Shown: positions 1-12,515, numbered from the stretch's first letter. The stretch is 64,000 bases of DNA from Reticulitermes speratus (GCA_021186555.1 JAJKFL010000039.1:37242733-37306732); one strand, 5' to 3'. Notes: generated from the letters alone by a model not told the origin. A program made the numbers and translations.

Positions 1-1467
1 AGCACAACAATAATTTTATCACCATAAACTGCATAAAGCAAAATGTAATGCTACAACACACCACAATCACCAGGATACAATGGCCTGCACAATATAAATA
101 ATTATACCAGAGACTAGACAATAAAGAACAAAAATACGAGATACATAAAAGGACCCGAACTGCACCCAATGAAACATGTATAAGAATGAATACATCTACC
201 CTGCAGGAAACCTATGAAAGAATACATAATTCACAATAATGGTAATTAAATATTGCAAAAGCTTTGGGATCCTCTAGTTTACAATCTGATAAATTAGGCA
301 CTCCACATTACATACTGATTTTACATTTATGAATGAACTCCCTCATGATGGCTAAGAACATTAACCAAAACATGTAATTCTGTTCTAAGTGTTCTGCCCA
401 CTCTTGTAATTAGGTGACTATAAAAATCTTATTACAGCACAACAGGCTGCATCACTTAAAAATTAATAAAAGTAATGTTGCTCTAATGGAGAATTAGATA
501 CACAGTTAAAATTGCTTTAAACTTCAATTTTAAGAAATATTTAATCATTAACATGTCAAGTTAGTAATCCTGCTTATTCCAAGCAACATATTTTCATAAA
601 AGTGGTACTGCAAGAGTCCCACAATGTTCTTAATTGTCTTCATTACATCTTGCATCTCATTCTTCCATGTCACATTTTGGCACATGTATCAGGGTTATTG
701 AAACTACTCTGTTACAAAGTCACAGTATCAAACATACTAACTAAACTACAAACACATAATGCACCAACATTATGTTGAGATGTGGTTTTTTGTGATTTAT
801 GTTATGGTTTGAGGTCTCTTTTAGTAACAAACTTCATGTTCTAAGTTTCATTTTATAAGGACAAAATGTATGATGGAAATATTTACAGTACAAGGTTAGA
901 CCTTAATGCTGCATTTCATTGACAATCATGAAGGCGTGGTTAGGTTTTGAGGTTACATTTTATTGATACTCATGAAGGTCAGACTTTCAGGTTCAATCTC
1001 CAAACGTTAAGTTTGAGGTTTCTTCCTCTAACACAAAGTTTATGGTTTGGGGTTTCATTTTACTACATATGACTGCATCATATATGACTCACACGTTCCT
1101 CATCACACTTAAGTCACGCTAGTTACAGTCACTATTAGTGCTGGCAAACCTGCTCACTTAACCTATAAATATCAATCCTTGCTACTGGACCTCAATGCCA
1201 CACTTCAATGTACTGTAGGATCATATTCTCGAATGTGTATTTTCTTTATAATACAATAACAAATGTCTATCGAGATCTGCGTACATTTAGATGGGTTCCA
1301 CGTAACAGGTGAAACTGGTTGGTACCCAATACAGCAGTTTTGGGGGAGTGGTGGCATGGACTCCCGCATTATAAAATTAATCGCTCCTATTTAATCTACT
1401 AAAACCATATACAGTAATGTAGAAAACTATACCTCACTATTAACTAAACACATCACTGAGTACTTAC
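1..1467. other. AT-rich non-coding DNA downstream of the bL32m exons
   Basis: There is no long open frame. The stretch probably holds the last intron and possibly the 3' exon or UTR of the minus-strand bL32m gene. A minus-strand frame at 548-685 gives a CxxC at the right place and a peptide containing NEMQDVMKT, which is faintly like the bL32m C-terminus, but no AG acceptor leads into that frame. Around 790-1070 a degenerate motif GGTTTGAGGTTTCATTTTAT recurs three or four times. Confidence 0.4.
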
Positions 1468-1886
1468 GGCACAAATGGTTGGCTTCGTAGTGATGACCAC
1501 ATGTATTACACACAAGAAGATTCCGTTTTGGAAGTAATAGTTTATAAACATACTCAGGATATCCAAATTTTCGATTTAATCTTTTCTCAACTGAACGTCT
1601 TTTGGTAGGCACTCCCCAGAGGAATCCATCACCAAAGAGTTTCTCCAGAGAAAAAGTTGAGTCCGGAACTGTCTTGTTTGTAGAATTTGCTTGTACTGCC
1701 ACAACACACAAAGCCTCTGCAAAGGAAATATTGTCACTGCAGATTATGCAAAGATTGTTTTACAGTATTTTCATTAACAAAGAATTACTACTTACGTGGT
1801 GGAAACTGCTTTCCAAATCCCAATGCAAGGACATTTTCTAGCGCTTTCAGAGCTTGTCCTACACGCCAACAAACCCCACCAGCCAT
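1468..1886 (-). CDS. mRpL32: Mitochondrial ribosomal protein bL32m (two exons, 3' end unresolved)
   Basis: This encodes a protein of the large subunit of the mitochondrial ribosome, imported into the matrix. Exon 1 is 1886-1796 (ATG at 1886-1884; 91 nt) and begins MAGGVCWRVGQALKALENVL, which fits a presequence. The intron is 1795-1717 (79 bp), with donor GTAAGT and acceptor TTTGCAG. Exon 2 is 1716-1468 (249 nt) and joins in phase. It carries LFGDGFLWGVP, the basic L32 stretch TKRRSVEKRLNRKFG, and the first half of the zinc ribbon, CNTCGHHYEANHLC; it ends at a GTAAGT donor one base into the next codon. About 113 residues are visible against roughly 190 in the family, so a 3' exon of some 75 residues is missing. 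The second CxxC partner should lie in that exon. The family call is from recognised motifs and is strong; the intron limits are inferred from consensus sites. Confidence 0.85.
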
Positions 1887-2394
1887 TTTCCTTGGTGCGT
1901 AGCCAATATTACGCAAATATTTCTCTTAGGGACCACACCATTTGATGTCGTTTGTAATTGAAAGAGATATTAAGACGGATGTACAGCAAATATGTTTTCA
2001 GTATAGCAAATCCAAATATCCGAAATATAACCCTGCTAATATGTAGATACATCTGCACTTCAAAATTGCACAAAAGGGGGATTATGTGTACTTCACGTTA
2101 TAAACATGCATTTATTTATAATTCAATTTCACATCAATAATTCTGTTGAAATATGGGGCCATAATAACTGACTCAATTTACAATATATAGCTCGTAAAAG
2201 ATGTGCCATACAATTATGAAACAATGTTTGTTCCAATAGAAACAGGTAGCATGTGATGCATTACTAGCACTTAGCGTAGTTACACGTTTACACAGCTCCT
2301 GTTGGTAGCAGTGGAACATGTTCATGGGGCTGGGCCTATAAATAAAATAGTATGACGATCGGCGTGCCGGAGTTTTCACTCTCGAAACGCGGTT
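1887..2394. promoter_or_regulatory. Candidate bidirectional promoter interval
   Basis: This 0.5-kb stretch separates the minus-strand bL32m start from the possible plus-strand first exon at 2395. No TATA box or initiator stands out. The call is inference from the divergent layout only. Confidence 0.25.
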
Positions 2395-2586
2395 ATGTTG
2401 GGAGACTATCGTCTCACAACAGTCTGGACTATGGCGTGTATAGGTTCAAGTAGACTTTGTACTCGTTTGGAAAAGTGGTGTCAGCTTGGACATAGTATAC
2501 AGGTTAGAAGAAGAACATCAACATTTGTGAGAATCAAACAGTTCGGTGTCCAGCCATTCACAGGGACTCTCGTACAAAGTTGCCAG
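2395..2586 (+). CDS. Possible first exon of an unidentified, mitochondrially targeted protein
   Basis: An open frame of 64 codons runs from ATG 2395 (or the in-frame ATG at 2431) to a good splice donor, CAG|GTTAGT, at 2586/2587. From the second ATG the peptide starts MACIGSSRLCTRLEKW and then has VRRRTSTFVRIKQFG. It is rich in Arg, Ser and Thr and poor in acids, as mitochondrial presequences are. The position, divergent from the bL32m gene, fits a bidirectional promoter. I do not recognise the protein and no second exon was found, so a chance open frame remains possible. Confidence 0.3.
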
Positions 2587-5500
2587 GTTAGTGTGACGTG
2601 ATTATTATTATAAGTTAATCAGGATTGTCTGCTGCAGAAAGTGAAACGAAATCAATATCTGAACTGTTACTAACACAGATTCGCTACAATATTAGTGGAA
2701 GCTCTTAGAACAAGTGGGCGAGTTCAATACGATTTACATCAATCAGCTGTTCGTTGTCTTATCAGTTTATTAACAGTGGCTTCAATTATTTATGTTACGG
2801 AATTATAAACGATTTCAACGAGAACTAGGTACGTCTCAACTGCCGATGCAAAATTATTCTGCGCCAGAATGTTATAAAATTTTAATGTAAACGTTGAGTC
2901 AGTTTTATGTGCTTGTTACATGGCCGACAAGAATTTCCAGGTTTTCACTGCGTTTAATAAGGACGTAGGAGCTTTGTAGTGTGGAGAATATTAAATACTA
3001 ATACTGAAACATAATATAAAATGATCACTTATACGTATTCATTTCTGTAGTGCCAGTTATGTAGATCTTTGAGCGTATTATCTTTCGTAGTGTGCGGGCC
3101 CCGGAATAGGTTTAAGCATCGTACATAGCAGACGAAACTTATATTCTTCCCATTTAAGCGAATTGGTTTACTGTTATGAATGAATAAACTAGGATTCGGA
3201 TTTTTAATGTGCGATAAAATAATTTTATGTGGCGTTTATATGGAGCATTAATGCTGGAATACTGCAGCATAATTCGTAATTTAAGAAACTGTTGTCGTCT
3301 GCTATTCCCGCCCGCCTGATAATCTGACGTCAGATCGTGTGCCTACTATTTCATCGCGCTCAATTTAAATTCCCCATACACGGTTCTTTGTAACTATATA
3401 GGAGTGTTATTTTGTACATTTAATTCTAAGACTACATTTAGTACCAGTCAAGGACGATTAATGAATTGCAGTAGCTTGACAGCCATATGGAGCTAGCGCT
3501 TACATTACTGTCACAATGCACGGGCCAATTTCTTTGTAACACTTTCCGAGTCTCTATTAACATTCTTTACCCACAACTTTCTTGTGGTATGTATCTTCAT
3601 ACCAATAGGATTGCTATTTTATTTTTTTATGTGATTAAGTTGATTTGGACAGTGGCGGATTTGCTTGCCGCTCATCAATAACGTTACATACTTCGAAATG
3701 ATGCCAATGAAAAGTGAATATGTAGTTCATTTTTCTTTCACTTCAGTTTTCACTCGCCATCACACTAACGCAAGCCTCTCACGTTCAAGGTGGCAGTCTC
3801 ATCTTACAAGTTGCCAACAGGCAACCATATCTCTATAATAGAGAGTGTGACCTTGATTTCCATCCATCTTTCTTTTCAACTGTTTGCTCATCCGTAAGCA
3901 GAAGTAGGCCGTGCCACAAGAGACCACTGACTTTCCACGGGGTTGGGCCCCCCAATCAGAGGAGAAAGTTAAAGAATGAGAGAAAAATCTACGCTAGTCC
4001 GGCAGTTCACTGAAATTATTGCTTAAAAAATTATATTCTTTCGTAAAGGAATGTTTCCGAAACGAACTTAACATTTTACGTAGGTACCACGCGGAAGTGC
4101 TGACAAGTCACGTCTGGAGTTGCTGTCTTGGATTCTAATATCTTCACGCGTCCTCTAGTGTTGTATATAATAAAACAAGGTCGGGTTGTATTCATAATGA
4201 TGTCTATCCTGTGCGTTTGCTCCCTCCGAAATTAGTCGACGAACTTCTGAGGCATTTACACGCCTTGCATTTTTTTCTGTCATTTGGAGGACAATGGCAC
4301 GTTCAGCAAACGTGGCTGCTGTTGATAAACTTCTACTGTACGTGCACTTCGGAAAACACTCCCTGACGATTTTCAGGTCTCTTATGTCAGACCACATTCA
4401 GTTCTGTAGATACAAATGTTTTAAAAATAATATTTGGTAGGCACTTTACACCAGATATGAATCAGGTTATTGTCTTTGCCGTTTCGGATAACCTGTTCAT
4501 CCGTGGGTGGATTTTTAATGTGACTGGGAATGGTAATTTTTATTATAAAAATAATGGGCCCAAAAGTGTACTTGAACTCACTTTACCATAGGTACAAAAC
4601 TAGTGTTTAAACAATGTACTATGTTCTTTTAATAAAACATTCCGATCGATCGAGCTAGTACGAGTACAAATACTTGGATAGGTATACACTGTCAATAAGT
4701 AGACAAAATAAATTGCACTAACACGCCCGCGCGTGCGCAGCAGATAAACGTTTGCACTGCACTACACAAAGTTAAACAAAGGTCCGTTTTTGTCACAACA
4801 CAAACCGTTTGTTGTAGCGACACAGGGCGCTTCGTGGTTTTAGAACTGAAAATTTGACTTTGTAGTGGTAGTAGAGACTTCGTTCAATATTCAACGAATT
4901 ACAGGAATGGAACTCTCATAATAACCCAACCAAGGATTAACTATTAATCGCCTTGAAACCTTCCTATTATACGTCTATTTTATAAATGAATTAATCAGTA
5001 CACTGTGAAATATCTGATAAAATAACTTTTTACATAATAATATCCTAATAATAATAATATCCTAATAATAATGATAATAATAATAATAATAATTTTCATG
5101 ACATTAATTAAACACGAGTTCTGTAATAACACTCAGATTTCACTTCAATACACATTTTAATTCAAATTGTTACTGTGTGTATCCAACTGTAAAGAGAATG
5201 TTAACTTTGTGTGCCGCCTATATCAACGTGTCTGTGAAGGTCATGAGAAGGGCTTCTAAGCCAAAACTTGTCAGAGGCCTTTCAAATATAATAAGCTTTT
5301 GTTCAAAAATTTGTGTACTTTGTTGGTATAGGCTACACTCACAAAACCGATACTACGTACACGATTAAATACGAAATGTTTAAAGATAAGCTTACCATTA
5401 ATTAAAATTTTTATTTTTATCTTCACCGCGTTTCCATTATAAAAATCAGTGTGTGGAAAGTTCAGCCTTGTTTGCTCTGAGAACGTAAAGACATTCGCAT

Positions 5501-5706
5501 ATCCTCTGTGCGCAGAATGGCCACGTTACTGGCCGTTAGCGCAGTGCCATTTGAACATCAACGCATAACAGTTTAACTTAACTGATCATCAGTCCGTGTA
5601 CATGTGACACGTCTCTGACACAGCTACACTGCGAGGCGCACGCGCAGTATCACTGCCGCACTGCACAGCCACTGCATCGTCTCCTCTTGTCTGTTTAAGA
5701 CAGACA
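2587..5706. other. Unassigned non-coding stretch
   Basis: AT-rich sequence with only short chance frames. An 80-codon minus-strand frame at 4155-4397 has no recognisable motif. A TAA-rich microsatellite lies at 5035-5095. It could be the first intron of the putative gene starting at 2395. Confidence 0.4.
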
Positions 5707-5999
5707 GGGCCGCGATAGCTCAGTCGGTATAGCGACTCGCTACGAGCTGGGCGGTCCGGGGATCGAATCCTGGTGGGGGTGAGATTTTCAGCAGCCGTCT
5801 AGATCGGCCCTGGGGCCTACCCAGCCTCCTGTACAATGGGTACCGGGTCATTCCCGGGGGTAAAGCGGCCGGGGCGTGGCGTTGACCACCCACCCCCATC
5901 TAGCGCCGAGGTTAAAGAAAGAGTAGAGCTATACCTCTACTCCCCCTCTGGGCCTTCATGGCCTGTTCTAGGGTGAACTTTACCTTTACCTTTACCTTT
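5707..5999 (+). repeat. SINE-A, full length
   Basis: The tRNA-like head has an A box (TAGCTCAGTCGGTATAG) and a B box (GGATCGAATCC), then the family body and a (TTTACC)n tail. This is the clearest full copy of family A and serves as reference for the other copies. Confidence 0.85.
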
Positions 6000-6074
6000 A
6001 TGGTCAATCATTGTAATTCGAGGGCCGGATGGAAATATTTCGAAGTTACCAGGGTTACGACACTTCCCTTATAG

Positions 6075-6215
6075 ATAAGATAAGATAAAATGCAAATTGA
6101 AGTTTCCAGTCTTTTGGGATGTGACGCCGTGTCGTTGGGCGAGTGGTTACCGACGTTTCGGACGATTGTATTGTTTTTATCTGCAGGGTCCAACAGTCCA
6201 AGAATAACACTGTGC
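6075..6215 (-). repeat. Decayed hammerhead-bearing fold-back element
   Basis: On the minus strand GAAACGTCGGTAACC is preceded by GGACCCTGCAGA. This keeps the GAAA and cleavage-site half, but the core is CUGCAGA instead of CUGANGA. It belongs with the elements at 24455, 37110 and 59270. Confidence 0.5.
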
Positions 6216-6329
6216 AACACACAAAAAATTACGGAAATGAAAATACCTATTTTTAGCTAATTGTGGGGTGCTGACACGAAAATAACATTAAGAATTGAGA
6301 ATTGGATCTGGTCTCCAATTTACGGAAAG

Positions 6330-7754
6330 GATCTCATAAGAACGAGTTACCTCTCAGCGGACGAATAGAGCGCTCACCTCACAGACTGTACTTCTGTACT
6401 GCGCCTCCTATTCAGAAAGGGATTACCAAGAAGAAAAAGTGGACAGTGGAGTACCGAAATATGCCATCGGCTATTCGTCCAGTGCCTCACTATTAAGGAC
6501 TGCCTATTCCAGAACCCCCCGTCAGTTTTTCCCTAGACTGTGATGAGGAAAAAACACCACAGCCATCTACTTCAAGAGATCTGGAAATTTTTCTTGAACG
6601 TAACCTCTGCTGAACCACACAAGATCACACAGAAAGAACTTTCTCACCTCATCAGAGATGTAGAACTGTCGAATAACAAAGCAGAACTGCTGTCTTCTGG
6701 ACGACACTGTGAAAGTGACAGCATTTCGCTCCCGCCAACACGATTTTGAGCAGTTTTTCAAAACACAAGGTGAACTCAGGGCTTGTAAGAACGTCGAGGG
6801 TCTGATGGCAGCAATGAACATCAGGTGCAATCCGGAAGAATGACGACTATTCATAGAGTCTTTCATGCTTAGCCTAAAAGCAGTGTTGTTGCACAAGGGC
6901 AACGCACTGCCTTCAGTCCCTGTTGCCTATGCCATCCACAAACAGGAAACATGAAGGAAATTCTCAGCTGCATGAACTACAAGACATATCAATGGCTCAT
7001 TTGCGGTGATTTGGAGGTAATTTCCGTTTTGATGGGCCTGCAAAAGTGTTACACAAAATTCTGTTATTTCCTATGCGAATCGGATAGTCATGCCAAAAGT
7101 GTCCACTACAGCAAGAACTGGGATCTACATAAATCACATACACCTGAAACAAAGAACGTAGCTGATCAGCCTCTTGCAGATCCATGTAAAGTGTGGCTTC
7201 CCCCTCTACATATTAATTTGGGCCTTATGAAAAATTTCGTGAAGGCACTAGACAGAAATGGCCCAGCATTCTCTTTCTTGTATGAGAAATTTCCAAGGTT
7301 TAGTATGTAGAAGATTAAGGCGGGTGTATTCTTTGGCCTCCAGATACGTCAGCTCTTCAGAGACCCTCACTTTTATCTCGTTCTCAGTGACGACGAGAAG
7401 GCAGCCTGGAATGCCTTTCGACATGCTGCGACTGGTTTTCTAGGAAATGTAAAAGCCGTCAACGTCGGGAAACTTGTGGATAATCTTAAAACTTCTTACG
7501 AGAAGCTCGGCTGCAACGTGTCACTCAAGACACATTTCCTCCAGTCACACTTGGATTCCTTTCCGGCTAACTGTGGTGCCGTAAGTGACGAACACGGTGA
7601 GCGTTTTCACCAGGACATCTCAGCGATGGAGAACAGATACAAGGGCAAATTGAGTGTTGCCAGGTTAGCCGATTACTGCTGGGCGGTGAAGAGGGATGTT
7701 CCGGAAATTCAGTACAAGCGACAAGCGAAAAGGCGCCTCGTTTCATGCATGTAA
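6330..7754 (+). pseudogene. Frameshifted copy of a dispersed transposon-like protein family
   Basis: Pieces in different frames belong to one protein family seen in high copy in many arthropods and in Hydra, usually annotated as uncharacterised. In order: PHRLYFCTAPPIQKG and KKKKWTVEYRNMPSAIRPVP (near 6380-6480), KITQKELSHLIRDVELSNNK (6620-6690), SFMLSLKAVLLHKGNALPSV (6860-6925), YQWLICGDLEVISVLMGLQK (6985-7045), WLPPLHINLGLMKNFVKALD (7195-7255), and finally HSHLD-type and SDEHGERFHQDI motifs (7540-7625) with a C-terminal YCWAVKRD. Stops and frame changes (for example near 6597, 6840 and 7310) make it non-functional. No terminal repeats were found. The function of the family is not known to me; its copy number suggests a mobile element. 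Recognition is from memory of conserved motifs. Confidence 0.7.
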
Positions 7755-7914
7755 GTGCACTGTTATGTCCTGCTTCCGTACAGCATTATAACCAATTTCT
7801 TTTAAATCAGAGCCAATTCTGTAATTTAAATACTTCTTTGATGTTCTGCATTGCAAATTCTACCGAGTAAACATATTTTTGATTCCGTAAAGGATATAAC
7901 CGCAAATATGCACA

Positions 7915-8098
7915 GTGTAATCTGGACTGCTTGACCACGACACGTCATAGTATCTTTATCTGCAGGGTCAAGTAGTCCAAGAATAATCTGGACTGCGTGA
8001 CCACGACACGTCATAGTATCTTTATCTTCAGGGTCAAGCAGTCCAAGAATAATCTGGACTGCGTGACCACGAAGTGTCACATCCCAGAGCACCGGAAT
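7915..8098 (-). repeat. 66-bp tandem repeat (about 2.5 units) derived from a hammerhead fold-back element
   Basis: TCTGGACTGC recurs at 7921, 7987 and 8053. On the minus strand two units contain GACC followed by CTGAAGA or CTGCAGA, the 5' half of the ribozyme, but the GAAAC half is lost. Confidence 0.55.
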
Positions 8099-8229
8099 CT
8101 TCAGCAGCACCGCTGTGTGAACCTCAAATTTCACAAAATACAAATTGGTGTAGGGTCGACTATGCATCGCCGTGGGTCTGATACAGTACTTATTTTTCCT
8201 TGGGCATATTTCTCTATTTAAAATTAGTG

Positions 8230-10853
8230 GTGAGTGGGGCATGTCTGTTCATTCCGCAGCACGTCCCCCCATCACACACCCAGACCCATCTTCAGTCACC
8301 GTGAGGTAGACATGTCTGTTCATTCTGCAGCACGTCCCCCCATCACACACCCAGACCCATCTTCAGTCACCGTGAGGTAGACATGTCTGTTCATTCTGCA
8401 GCACGTCCCCCCATCACACACCCAGACCCATCTTCAGTCACCGTGAGGTAGACATGTCTGTTCATTCTGCAGCACGTTCCCTCATCACACACCCAGACCC
8501 ATCTTCAGTCACCGTGAGGTAGACATGTCTGTTCATTCTGCAGCACGTCCCCCCATCACACACCCAGACCCATCTTCAGTCACCGTGAGGTAGACATGTC
8601 TGTTCATTCTGCAGCACGTTCCCCCATCACACACCCAGACCCATCTTCAGTCACCGTGAGGTAGACATGTCTGTTCATTCTGCAGCACGTCCCCCCATCA
8701 CACACCCAGACCCATCTTCAGTCACCGTGAGGTAGACATGTCTGTTCATTCTGCAGCACGTCCCCCCATCACACACCCAGACCCATCTTCAGTCACCGTG
8801 AGGTAGACATGTCTGTTCATTCTCGCAGCACGTCCCCCATCACACACCCAGACCCATCTTCAGTCACCGTGAGGTAGACATGTCTGTTCATTCTGCAGCA
8901 CGTTCCCCCCATCACACACCCAGACCCATCTTCAGTCACCGTGAGGTAGACATGTCTGTTCATTCTGCAGCACGTCCCCCCATCACACACCCAGACCCAT
9001 CTTCAGTCACCGTGAGGTAGACATGTCTGTTCATTCTGCAGCACGTCCCCCCATCACACACCCAGACCCATCTTCAGTCACCGTGAGGTAGACATGTCTG
9101 TTCATTCTGCAGCACGTCCCCCATCCACACACCCAGACCCATCTTCAGTCACCGTGAGGTAGACATGTCTGTTCATTCTGCAGCACGTCCCCCCATCACA
9201 CACCCAGACCCATCTTCAGTCACCGTGAGGTAGACATGTCTGTTCATTCTGCAGCACGTCCCCCCATCACACACCCAGACCCATCTTCAGTCACCGTGAG
9301 GTAGACATGTCTGTTCATTCTGCAGCACGTCCCCCCATCACACACCCAGACCCATCTTCAGTCACCGTGAGGTAGACATGTCTGTTCATTCTGCAGCACG
9401 TCCCCCCATCACACACCCAGACCCATCTTCAGTCACCGTGAGGTAGACATGTCTGTTCATTCTGCAGCACGTCCCCCCATCACACACCCAGACCCATCTT
9501 CAGTCACCGTGAGGTAGACATGTCTGTTCATTCTGCAGCACGTCCCCCCATCACACACCCAGACCCATCTTCAGTCACCGTGAGGTAGACATGTCTGTTC
9601 ATTCTGCAGCACGTCCCCCCATCACACACCCAGACCCATCTTCAGTCACCGTGAGGTAGACATGTCTGTTCATTCTGCAGCACGTCCCCCATCACACACC
9701 CAGACCCATCTTCAGTCACCGTGAGGTAGACATGTCTGTTCATTCTGCAGCACGTCCCCCCATCACACACCCAGACCCATCTTCAGTCACCGTGAGGTAG
9801 ACATGTCTGTTCATTCTGCAGCACGTCCCCCCATCACACACCCAGACCCATCTTCAGTCACCGTGAGGTAGACATGTCTGTTCATTCCGCAGCACGTCCC
9901 CCCATCACACACCCAGACCCATCTTCAGTCACCGTGAGGTAGACATGTCTGTTCATTCTGCAGCACGTTCCCCCATCACACACCCAGACCCATCTTCAGT
10001 CACCGTGAGGTAGACATGTCTGTTCATTCCGCAGCACGTCCCCCCATCACACACCCAGACCCATCTTCAGTCACCGTGAGGTAGACATGTCTGTTCATTC
10101 CGCAGCACGTCCCCCCATCACACACCCAGACCCATCTTCAGTCACCGTGAGGTAGACATGTCTGTTCATTCTGCAGCACGTTCCCCCATCACACACCCAG
10201 ACCCATCTTCAGTCACCGTGAGGTAGACATGTCTGTTCATTCTGCAGCACGTCCCCCCATCACACACCCAGACCCATCTTCAGTCACCGTGAGGTAGACA
10301 TGTCTGTTCATTCTGCAGCACGTCCCCCCATCACACACCCAGACCCATCTTCAGTCACCGTGAGGTAGACATGTCTGTTCATTCTGCAGCACGTCCCCCC
10401 ATCACACACCCAGACCCATCTTCAGTCACCGTGAGGTAGACATGTCTGTTCATTCTGCAGCACGTCCCCCCATCACACACCCAGACCCATCTTCAGTCAC
10501 CGTGAGGTAGACATGTCTGTTCATTCTGCAGCACGTCCCCCCATCACACACCCAGACCCATCTTCAGTCACCGTGAGGTAGACATGTCTGTTCATTCTGC
10601 AGCACGTCCCCCCATCACACACCCAGACCCATCTTCAGTCACCGTGAGGTAGACATGTCTGTTCATTCTGCAGCACGTTCCCCCATCACACACCCAGACC
10701 CATCTTCAGTCACCGTGAGGTAGACATGTCTGTTCATTCTGCAGCACGTCCCCCCATCACACACCCAGACCCATCTTCAGTCACCGTGAGGTAGACATGT
10801 CTGTTCATTCTGCAGCACGTTCCCCCATCACACACCCAGACCCATCTTCAGTC
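8230..10853. repeat. 71-bp satellite array, about 37 copies
   Basis: The unit runs from GTGAGGTAGACATGTCTGTT to CATCTTCAGTCACC and contains a PstI site. Copies are nearly identical and differ mainly in C-run length, T/C at CGTYCCCC and TCTGCAG versus TCCGCAG. Such uniformity suggests recent amplification. Confidence 0.95.
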
Positions 10854-11234
10854 GACGACTGATCGCAGTCAGCTTGCCACAGTCCAGCTGCTGGTTGCAC
10901 TTATCGAAGTGCAAATTTCCAAATGAATATTCGTCAACTTTGTCTTCTTTCGTGCTTCTTTTATTTGGCTAACTCGTTGAATTGCTGACTTACTGTCACT
11001 TAGCTCACGACGTCGTGTCACTTACCGAAATAAGATATTACGAATAACGCGTTCAAAATGGGTGGTTAGGGGGGAATCGAGGGCTCCCAGCAAAACATTG
11101 TTCTCAATGAAGCTCTGTCCCCCTTGACACAACTTTTCTTTAATTGTATTAAAATATACAGGTGACATGCTTCGGCAGATTGCTCTAAGCCACCATCAGG
11201 TCTTTCAAATATGTGCTTATCCAGATATTCAATA
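10854..11234. other. Unassigned spacer
   Basis: No gene seen. It includes the degenerate hammerhead-like sequence listed at 11165-11208. Confidence 0.4.
11165..11208 (-). ncRNA. Degenerate hammerhead-like motif
   Basis: The minus strand reads CCTGATGGTGGC, a loop, then GCCGAAGCATGTCACC. The layout matches the ribozymes elsewhere, but core A9 and the last A of GAAA are changed, so it is probably inactive. Confidence 0.35.
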
Positions 11235-11453
11235 CAGGTAGGACCCGTTTTACGACAGGGTTAGGTTCCAGCAAAATAGGGTCGTAAAATGAAAAGTCGT
11301 AAAACGAGACCAAAATATAATGTAATTGAATGAGATAGGTTCCAAAATTCCTAAAAATTTTCCAAGTATGTACTAATATTTAAGGTAATATTTTGGAACA
11401 GTCGTTAATGTGAAAAGTCGTAAAATGGACCGTCGTAAAACGGGACCTACCTG
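11235..11453. mobile_element. Tc1/mariner-type MITE (219 bp)
   Basis: The terminal inverted repeats begin CAGGTAGGACCCGTTTTACG and are flanked by TA at 11233-11234 and 11454-11455. There is no coding capacity. GTCGTAAAA recurs inside. Confidence 0.75.
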
Positions 11454-12515
11454 TATTTATGTACCATATAATTAGACAGTTTGAGGTATCTTATTATTAC
11501 CTGCTTTTTAGAATAGTTACGGTTTTTATAAAAAAAATACAGAAACCTTAACTTCATAGCCAGATTTTTTAGCTGAGTCATTTAACTACTCAATATATCC
11601 CCCCTCCCCCACCTATTGGAACCCTAAGGATCGTTGCTGTCTTCACAGAGCCTGCTACTTGCTACAGGCCCCTCTCCTTAGCAAAACGAATTCAGTCCAC
11701 GCCCTCAAAAGCTATTATTTCAAATTCCTTTCAGTAGTGCCCTCCCGTCCACGCCAAAACCTTCCAGGTTTGATAGTCTTCACAATAACAATCACCGATC
11801 TCCTCATACTGCATTTTCCCTCTCATCCTAACACTTTCTCCCCCGTAGGTCAAAATATTCCCATCAGCACCCTGTAACAGAAGTCCGCCCTAATGTAAGA
11901 TACCGTGTTTAACTGACATACTGGTAAAGAAACTGCGAGGTTGGATCCTAATTATTACACATTGTTTGAACAAGGTTTGCTGTGCAGAGGTTAAGCAACC
12001 CGACATACGACGTCTTCGTTCGGTTACCGTAACTCTGAACGCGTCGGTGTCCATAAGCAATTAGCGAAAGCACGGAATGTTATGCCATCCGCTAACACAA
12101 GATTCTGTTGGGTAATAATTTGTAAGTCAACCGTGCACAAATAACTGAAAGGATTTCAAGGCAAGAGATGTGCTGCAATTTGGTTTAATTACACAGCTCC
12201 ACTGGTGCGTGGTAGTTTGCGTACTTGTTCGTCCACCTGAAATTAAAAGCTAAAATACTGACAGGCATAAGAGTCTGGTGGTGGGAGCGGCTCACAGGCT
12301 TCCAGACCAAAGTACAGAGCACAGCTCTCGTCCGACTTTGGCAAGCGAGGTTTAGAAACCTTCTGCAATAAAAAAGCAAGTCTTTTTCTTTCCAATGCTC
12401 CCGACTTCCGAGACAGCACAGTTTTATTTGAAGGTTCCCAGGCTTCGCCCGTTTGTCCTTCTGGTATATATAGATGTATAGATAGACATATAGATAAAGA
12501 TGGGTATGGAACATT
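11454..12515. other. Mostly unassigned; contains a LINE scrap
   Basis: Apart from the LINE-like scrap near 11625-11835, nothing recognisable is seen. Confidence 0.35.
11625..11835 (-). mobile_element. Diverged LINE 3'-end fragment
   Basis: Sequence such as TTCAGTCCACGCCCTC, followed by text aligning with the LINE ends at 34305 and 51515, indicates an old minus-strand copy of that lineage. No intact frame remains. Confidence 0.4.

Noticed and set aside
5707..5790. A genuine tRNA gene
   Set aside because: The A and B boxes are good, but no acceptor stem closes and the sequence continues into a SINE body present in many copies.
8230..10853. Hammerhead ribozyme in each 71-bp satellite unit
   Set aside because: Minus CTGAAGATGG fits the 5' half, but no GAAA with stem III and cleavage site follows within the unit.
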